The notes under the pieces are model-generated. The model was not told where the DNA came from. It searched no databases and saw only the letters and a program-made list of their open reading frames with translations. Positions 57,100 through 64,000 of a DNA stretch of 64,000 nt are shown here, one piece after another. The stretch is from Daedaleopsis sinensis (taxonomy: Eukaryota > Basidiomycota > Agaricomycetes > Polyporales > Polyporaceae). The translations under genes were made by a program, and so were the position numbers. The stretch is from contig CM066308.1 in assembly GCA_033807695.1 (NCBI GenBank), positions 2,170,001 to 2,234,000 on the forward strand, in the 5' to 3' direction. How positions within the stretch are numbered: position 1 is the first letter of the stretch; each line of letters begins with the position of its first letter.

Positions 57100-59004
57100 G
57101 TCCCTCTCGATTCTTTTCGAACTCGGAGATCTCGTGGGCTGAAAAGCTGGAGAAGGTGCGTAGTAACAATGTCGTGAGCAGGGTGCGTGGCTGAAGCGAC
57201 GAACAGAGCGTGCATACTTACAGCTTCCAGCAGCTCCCGGGTTCTCGCGACGTTTCGTGTATTCTATTTTTCGCCTGGCAGAGGATGATGTGGCGCAGGC
57301 CTGTAGTCCTGCGATCAACCGTAGTATGCGAATCGGAGTTCAACGTCGACAGCTCTATACGTCGTTACGTGAGTGCAATACACCCGCGGTTGCACTGAAT
57401 CAGGTTTAGCATTGACTCTTTCATATCGGCTTCATTCAAGCACACCGATGTTTGCCGGAGACCCGCAGGGGCAAGTTTCAGTGCTCTTCCATTCGGGCCC
57501 CACTGTTGGGATTGTCAACCCCGGTATTCCACTGGCCAGTGAGGTGCACTCCGCTCCTCGTCATCTATAGCTGGGCTAATCTCGACTGCTACGATACTCA
57601 CTTCGAATTCTCATGAGCAGCTCGATGGTGTACTGTTCGCCGAGGGCGAGGCCTGCGGGAGAACCGCCGTGGCATGCGCGACGACTTGCTGAATTGCCGG
57701 ATGCGACTGCGCATGAGAGCGACGAACGGCGTTCCCGGCGGGCTCGCGTCATGCGCCTAGGTACGATGGCATTTGAGTGTCTGTTCTCCCCCGGGTGTTC
57801 CCTTCTCTCGTCGCCATTCCGTGGCATACTGTCAAGGGTGCAGGGACTAGCTGGCTGATGGGCGAGTGGCATCTGACGGACGGCGGGGGCCGCTCCGAGT
57901 AATTCACCACCGTCGCGGCGAATTACCATCTCCATCACCCGATGTTCACATACTAGCAGAGTTATCGGGGGATGACACTGCCTGAACAAGGTATGCGCAT
58001 GCTATCACGCCAACGCTTCGAACAGCCTTAGACTGACTGAGATGCCAGCAACTCAGAGCTTAGGCACGACATAGTGCTTTGTCACTCTCAGAGCTTCCCA
58101 CCACTGCGACCAGTATGCCAGCAGTCGAGCGGGTGCGAAAGGACGAGGGGCCCCGATAAGGGACCGGGACCACAAGCGGGTGGGCGAGCAGGGCACTAGG
58201 ACATATCAATGCACAACGCGACCTGCGTGCTCGCGGGCCCGGGCTTGCGCGATAGTGCCCGGGGCGCAGCTTGCTGATGCCCGGTCATTTTACGTCCCAG
58301 AACGCCTTCGCGCACCCGCTTCACGTACAAGGCCAGTATGCGCGAATAGCAGCGCGACGGCCTTCCCACCGCGTTCACGCTAGGTTAGGATTGGACGCGG
58401 CGTCGCCCGGTCTGTCCCTGCTTCGGCATTCAAGCGTCCAAGTGGGGGCCTTCACTGTTTGAAGTGATAACAACCGGTCGCTAGTGTGAGTATAGGTCGC
58501 ACCCCCCCATGGCCCCCCTCGACTTCGATGTGGGAACCGCACGGCCAGATAGCGGTTCTGGGATGTTGCTTCGAGCACGAGGCAGGGAACTCGAGTGGTG
58601 CTTCGCGAGTTCTGGTCGCGCTCTCTCGCGCCACACATTCGTATCCGTTCCTCGTCCGTCGCACTCGCTCAGGGAACTCGGTGTTCAATTTTCAAGCGCA
58701 GGAATGACCCCCTAGGCCTGGTGGTCTCGTACCCAGACGTGCGAGTATGAACCCGCACCCCACCACCGCTGTTACTCGCGAGACCAAAGCCTGCCATGGC
58801 CAGTAGTGGCACCCCTGGCGTGATCCGCCGGTGAGTAAGGGCAATGGATCGACTGCTCGGGCTGCACCAGTGGCTACGACGCCACCATCATCATCCTGCA
58901 TGATAGATGACGTCGCGTCATCCGGCTTCTTGCAGCTCGGCGGCGGGGTACGACGGCCCACAGGCTGGGTACGTAAGACGTAGGGTCGTGCAGGGATGGC
59001 AGAG
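57100..59004. repeat. segment B, right copy (inverted duplicate of 11258-13109)
   Basis: Reverse-complement match to the left segment B. The conserved donor-like GTAAGTATGC appears as GCATACTTAC ending at 57221. The plus-strand open piece 57373-57570 (TESGLALTLSYRLHSSTPMF...) and the piece 57613-57858 correspond to minus-strand pieces on the left, but frameshifting indels separate them. No known element is recognised. Confidence 0.75.
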
Positions 59005-59425
59005 TCCAGGAATGGGTTATCCTCGCGTAAAGATAACTCAGATGGGCAGCACGCCGCCGTCCGGGAGGGTGGATTCGGACAGGGTTGGGATCGGAAAGGC
59101 GTGCCAGCGCGCGCGTAGCCCTGCTTCCTGTTCGGCTTCGCGGTTGTCTCAATCTTTGTATAACTCTGTCTATCAGCGTGTACAGTTTGTTCGCCCTTAC
59201 TAGGTAATCGGTGTCCACGACGCATGGACATAACCATTCTTGTGCACCGGCGGCTTGAGATGCATACTTGGCTGTCTTACGCCGTAGAAGTGCTGACGGC
59301 CCCTACCGGCCTATCGATCGGCGTTATTGCGCACAGCGGTCTAACTCGAAGGAGTCCTGCTCGCACTGGTGCCCCTTATTCCAACCTGAACGCAACAGCA
59401 TCCATCATGATCTGCGTAAAGAATG
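59005..59425. other. spacer downstream of the F-box gene at 59426
   Basis: About 420 bp between the end of segment B and the stop codon of the next gene. Nothing recognisable is seen; it probably contains that gene's 3' UTR. Confidence 0.4.
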
Positions 59426-60867
59426 TTAGACGATAACGTTACTGCCGAAATTGTAGACCCACATGTCAGTCGTATAGCGAATAACCTCGAGCAACTTTCT
59501 CGAACGCAGCTTCGGCAATGCTTCTTCGACCGCGGAATGCACGATCTCCGCCTCGTCCCGACGGAAGGCTTCAATCTCGACCACGACGCGCTCGAGACGT
59601 GGATATCTGTCCCGAGTCAGGTGTGTATCCAGCCCGGATAGGCCGTACAGCTGCGGTGGCACAACGCCAAACTCTGCCGTCGCCAATGCTGGATCGAGGA
59701 CGGAGAACTTCGCTCTCGGTATGAGGAATGTGATCACTAGTTTGCGTAGGGAGTGGGGGGTGAGGGTCGGGAATAGCTGACGGCGCGTGATGAAATCGGG
59801 AGTAATGTCCAGCCGAACGACCTTCGGACTAGGATCGACCTCGATCCGGAGTGTCTCGAGGGTCTTGAACCCATCCATTACCCGGCGTAGATCATGCCAT
59901 GGAGGAATATTCAGCTCATCTGTGTGCACATTTGTCAGAATAGTTCCGCGAAAAATGGAGTTAGGCTAGCACCTTCCAACATTCGAGAGTAAAAGAAACG
60001 ATGCAAATCCAAGTTGAGCTCTGTGGTGTTTTGTGCCGCGTCTTGCAACAAAGATGTTACCATAGGCATGTCTTCGCTGGACCATATCGTCACGTCAAGG
60101 GAACGGAGGTCTTCCCAGAGGATCACTGATCGGAGGGCGGAGATCCCGGGCATTTTTCCTTGAGCCTTCAGTGTCAAACTGTCTAGGATGACCGGGTCCG
60201 GGGCTATGATGTAGTCATGACCAGAGATTGCAAGGCCGAACCAATGGCCACAGACGAGTCTGTCTGTTTTGAATAGGAAAAGCAGGCGTGAAAGAGGGAA
60301 CAGTGTGAGGGGATACTCTACGTCCCCATTGTTGCCAAACAAGACGGAGTGGAGTTGCAGTTCCTTCAACCGAAAGGGGGAAGCAATTCCGTCGACGCGG
60401 GGCACGTCGTCCTGTAAGAACATGTCTGAAAGGCATAGGCAGTCCAATGAAGGAAGATGGGAAAGAAGCTGTAGGAGCCGGCTCAGGTCGAGGAAGGAAG
60501 GAAAGGGCTGCCATTCGGAGGTATTTGGATTGGATGACATCACGGACAGACGCTTCACGAAGCGTGCGAGTCCCGGATTGTTTTGAAAAACCTCAGCGAG
60601 GTGTAACAAACTAATGTTGTTGAGGTAGACGTTGAGGGTGCTGAAGAAAAGAGGACGAGACAGCTCAAGCCACGAGCGGGAGACGAGAGTGCATGCTGCC
60701 AGAGCACGCTTGTTAAGTCCCAGAGATTCGACTACTTGAATGAGCACCTCAACCGGGAGGTCGTTGATCAAGGGATATCCTGCCGTATACAGCATCTGCG
60801 CAACTTGGCGATGAGTAATGGTGAGGAGCATCTGTAGGGCAAGAAACTCACCTCGGTCATCGTGCAT
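59426..60867 (-). CDS. F-box protein with leucine-rich C-terminal part
   Basis: Exon 1 is 60867-59973 and exon 2 is 59919-59426, giving 462 residues. The 53-bp phase-1 intron (GTGCTA...CACAG) removes an in-frame stop and joins RMLE to DELNIPPW. The F-box is well formed, unlike the copies in segment A: DLPVEVLIQVVESLGL..ALAACTLVSRSWLELSRPLFF near residues 35-80. Irregular leucine-rich repeats follow (LSHLPSLDCLCLSDM, LKELQLHSVLF). It belongs to a different F-box subfamily from the other genes here. The donor GTGCTA is not ideal and the first ATG is uncertain (an in-frame Met lies 12 codons later). A presumed SCF substrate receptor. Confidence 0.8.
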
Positions 60868-61526
60868 CGATCAAGCAAGGAGGAATCCACTGCGGATATT
60901 GACCGGTCCTTATATCCCAGTACAATGGACTTTACGCGCACGTCAGCTCACGTGCTCGCATACAGAACAGCTACTCGGAGTCACTCCATCGGATGTTCTG
61001 CTCGTGAGATGTGCTATGAATCGCTGACACCCAAGACTTTGGGTTGTATAGCTACTCGTGGGCGAGCAGGGCTTAAGGGTGTCGGATCTTCTAATACCGT
61101 ACTACTCACGAGCACTGTACTACTCTCTCGATGATATTAATGCACGGCCATGGGAGAAGTATTGACTCACTTTTTATCGAACGATCGCTACTTTCCCGGG
61201 TTTTCATCCATAATCGCCCCGTCGATGTCGTCCGCCCCCCAAACGCCGTACGAAAGCCCTGCGCGAAGGCCTTAACTCGGGGAGAGCCGCCATAGTATTA
61301 GGTACCCCTCTGTAACATGGAACTCTTACTGTCACGATGGTTCCGAGTCAAGTGGTGCAACGACGCGCGTGAATCTTGTATACAAGCTATTACGCCTTGA
61401 ATAGTACAACATATCTGTTTGTTCAACTTCGCGTTTCTTGGATCCAGCATCAGAATAACCTACAAAATCTCAAGACAGCAATGCAACATGATCTGTGAGT
61501 GAAAGAGTGTCCCTGCGTTAAACAGC
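60868..61526. other. spacer between the F-box gene and the deacetylase gene
   Basis: About 660 bp holding the promoter of the F-box gene and the 3' flank of the deacetylase gene, which is transcribed toward it on the same strand. No other feature was recognised. Confidence 0.45.
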
Positions 61527-63659
61527 TCAAGACGTAGACGTAGACGTAGGCTCCGGGCCCGGGCCCAACTTCAAAATCACCCGTGGTAGTTTCTTCGGCG
61601 CGACCTCAACATCCTTGTCGTTCTCCGACGCCGTGGATACATCCGTGAGGTCGCTCTCAGAAGTAGGCCCTGGGACAGCTTTCGTCGAACGACCCTGCTT
61701 CGCACCAGCTGCCTTTTTCCCGGGAGAGGTGGCAGGGCTTGGGTGACTGCTCCCGTTCGCCACTTTGCGATCGCGTAGCGTTCTGTTTGAAGAAGGGACC
61801 GGAGCACGAGAGGGAGGCGGGATGGTGTGTGACGAGTCGATGGAGGCGAAAATCTCGACAGTGCGTGCGAGCCACGGAGCAGGTGGGGTGGTTTGAGATG
61901 GTCGTCCTCCACGACGTTTCTTTGTCGCGGCTTCAAGCTGGCGTCCATTCGATTCAGTATCGTTGAGCTAAATTCGACGGAGAGAAAGACTTACGGCAGT
62001 TAGATTATCTATGCTCCACCAGCTGTCCTCACGCTTGCCGTGCAAATCTTCTACCAGCCCGCACAAGTGAGCCAACGCGCCGCTCGTGAGCGCACGGTCG
62101 CTATAGCCGCCTTCTAGCACGCTAATGAGACGACCCTTGGCATAGCGGTCTGCGAACTCGCGAGCATCTCGTGCGAATGCGTGATAGAACGATGTCGGAA
62201 CCTTGCGCTGATGACGAGACATTGATGGATACTCGTGTTCGCTTGCGTCAAAGCCACAGCTACAGCAGTATTGTTAGGCATATAATCGAATGATCTACAC
62301 AGTAGACAGACCTGATGAGGACCAGTACATCGTCTGAGGCCCCGAGAGTGCTGTCGAGAAATTCGGCAGCCTTGGAAAGGAGACGAGAATATGACCCGTT
62401 GTACAGATTAGCCCAGAAATCTGCCTCGGTCGTGTACGGCTTGAGGTGGACATTCTCGATATGTTGCCCGTGCGGACCATGAATGGAGACCGACGCGGCT
62501 TGGATAAGCTCAGCCTTGCCATCCTCGCACGGGTACGAGAGTATGTCATGGATGCTACTGTAATAGACTTGCAGTCCTGGTTGTCCCGGGGGGGCCCCGC
62601 CTTCAACTTCGAGTCGTTTGCGGTAAGTCTCCTCGTTGATCTGCCACGCGATTGCCTGTGTACCGTTTCCTGAGCAGCAGTCAACATTGAACATTGACAG
62701 TGTCGTTAGAGGGAGCGTCGTAACGTACCGTGATGCAGGTCAATATCGAAGACGACTACACGATTGATGCTATGCTTGAGGTGTGCTGCTATGTCGTTAG
62801 CTTACAAGACCTAGTGGTTAAGTGCCGACTCACCGTGAGCGGCAGCGACAGCTACATTGTTCACGAAGCAGAAACCAGATGGTGTGCTCTATTCGAGACG
62901 GGTAAGCCTCAAATTTCGTCATAGGCTTTACTTGAGACAACTCACTTCTCCGCAGTGGTGGCCAGGTGGTCGAATTGCTACGAATGCCCGTTTCGTTTGT
63001 TCTGTGGAGACTAGACTGGAAGGGGCCCGCGAGCCTTCAACCACTGCGTCCACTGCTTCGCAGACGGTCCCAATCGCGCCTTGGATCGCCTCCAGAGATC
63101 CTGGACATACTGTGTCGTGCGTCAGTTCCGGACCAGATCGGAATTGCGAGTACTGACAGTAGAGGTCTCCTTGAGAGTATCCTTCCGGTATCTCGCTCTC
63201 CCCTTTGCCGACCTTCTCTTGACTCTCCGTCGCCCAACGTTTGAGGTTCTCCAGGTATACATCGCGCTCTATATCGCCATGCACGAATTTGACTGCAGCG
63301 TTATTCAGTATGTCCACGGACGCGCCACTATGGATGAAGGTTACAGGAACACCAACGGGCCGTTGGCTGCGCGAGTCCGACGGTGTGGAGATTTGCAGTT
63401 GACCGAGTGCCTTTGTGAGCTCGTCCGGGTCTTCTTCCGCCTTCAACGAGCCTGCGTTCAACGAGCCTGCGGAGTCGGAGTTGTTGGGCAATATAGCCGT
63501 GGTCAGAACGCGCTCCTCCAGTCGCGCAACAGCGGCCGCGAGTCCGAGACTGATTGCGCGCAGGCGTTCGGGTCGCTCTACGATGTGCGAGTTGTCTCGC
63601 GTCCGAATGTACCTGTGTTGTAGACACGCATTCTGGAGATATATTGCGGTCGGAGACAT
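61527..63659 (-). CDS. HOS3: Hos3-like histone deacetylase
   Basis: Zinc-dependent deacetylase of the class II-type Hos3 family, removing acetyl groups from histone lysines. Exons: 63659-63158, 63109-62946, 62888-62834, 62785-62729, 62669-62312, 62259-61995, 61967-61527, giving 613 residues. The N-terminus reads ERPERLRA after a short lead. Catalytic features are all present: RPPGHHCGE (His218-His219), PSGFCFVNN, DIDLHHGNGT (ligands D256 and H258) and SCGFDASEHE (ligand D383), then LEGGY. The tail after residue 480 is basic and disordered (KKRRGGR; KKLPRVILK near the end). Exon 4 may start 3 nt earlier (CAGCAG acceptor). Intron 1 is 48 bp and stop-free; the last intron is only 27 bp. Length and motifs match Hos3 rather than Hda1, which has an extra C-terminal domain. 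Confidence 0.9.
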
Positions 63660-63895
63660 CCTCGCGGCAGGAAAGAAGGTGGTGGTTTGGAATTCGGTTA
63701 CGAACAGACGCGTCGCGCGTAAGAAGATTTACGTCGGAGACTCAATTTGTTGCTTTCGGAATATGAACCTGAGCATTCAGACGCCCATTTCGTATTTCAG
63801 AGTCCTCCAACCTTGTCTCCGCCCCCTTCCGCTGCCCCCCTCACTCGATTCTTGTTGCAGCACAAGCTACTGGCGTTGAACATTGACCGAACGAC
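63660..63895. promoter_or_regulatory. divergent promoter region
   Basis: A 236-bp interval between two start codons pointing apart, the Hos3-like gene on minus and an unidentified gene on plus. It contains a C-rich tract (about 63818-63845) before the plus-strand start. It presumably serves both genes; no specific factor site is claimed. Confidence 0.45.
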
Positions 63896-64000
63896 ATGGA
63901 TCGGACCGCTGACCATCTCGCCGCCTTTGCTCGTCTTGCAAATCTCCGACGAGATGCTGGTGCTCGTCAGAATGCCACGGACGAACCGGACAGCTTACTG
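63896..64000 (+). CDS. start of an unidentified protein (runs off the window)
   Basis: The frame from ATG 63896 is open to the window edge (35 codons), beginning MDRTADHLAAFARL and rich in Arg and Ala. Position and orientation fit a gene divergent from the deacetylase. It is too short to identify, and the start is chosen only as the first ATG in the open frame. Confidence 0.4.
   Translation, partial: MDRTADHLAAFARLANLRRDAGARQNATDEPDSLL

Noticed and set aside
63037..63623. Plus-strand frames opposite the deacetylase N-terminal exons
   Set aside because: They are antisense shadows of the well-supported Hos3-like exons.
1..64000. tRNA, rRNA, telomeric TTAGGG repeats and CRISPR-like arrays
   Set aside because: Searched by eye. 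GTTCGAATC-type tRNA arms, telomere repeats and regularly spaced repeats with unique spacers were not found; the regular repeats present are plain tandem repeats.

Overview
The window looks like nuclear DNA of a filamentous basidiomycete, probably an Agaricomycete mushroom-forming fungus. The genes are interrupted by many short introns of about 50-60 bp with GTRNGT...YAG borders. The background is GC-rich. There is an expanded family of F-box proteins, beside ordinary fungal housekeeping genes (MFS transporter, mitochondrial carrier, Hos3-type deacetylase, Ecl1-type zinc protein). No bacterial, organellar or viral signature was seen. All gene calls rest on reading frames, splice borders and recalled family motifs; no database search was possible.

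Left gene block (1-11.25 kb): a partial F-box gene (-), an F-box relic (-), a 13-exon MFS transporter related to SV2-type carriers (+), and two F-box genes (+). Right gene block (52.2-64 kb): a 13-exon mitochondrial carrier with three micro-exons (-), an F-box gene (-), another F-box/LRR-type gene (-), a Hos3-like histone deacetylase (-), and the first codons of a divergent gene (+).

Two long segments occur on both sides in opposite orientation. Segment A (about 8.70-11.25 kb and 54.15-56.69 kb) carries an intact F-box gene in both copies. Segment B (about 11.26-13.11 kb and 57.10-59.00 kb) carries no gene I can identify. On the left the order is A-B. Read in the same direction on the right it is B-A, so this is not a simple inverted repeat.

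Between the arms lie two gene deserts, about 13.1-32.2 kb and 37.0-52.2 kb, separated by one short island holding a single spliced gene, an Ecl1-family zinc-binding protein (33.9-35.7 kb). The deserts are rich in CpG, packed with short tandem and palindromic repeats, and free of recognisable transposon proteins. They are strikingly enriched in one A/T-containing word, GTAAGTA/TACTTAC, which builds up to the perfect palindrome GTAAGTACTTAC and also equals a consensus 5' splice donor. This desert, enclosed by permuted inverted arms, is the most unusual feature of the window.

The genes do not form a pathway. The F-box proteins are presumed substrate receptors of SCF ubiquitin ligases. The MFS protein and the carrier transport solutes at a cell membrane and the mitochondrial inner membrane. 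The Hos3-like protein is a zinc deacetylase. The Ecl1-like protein belongs to a family linked to stress and lifespan regulation in fission yeast.
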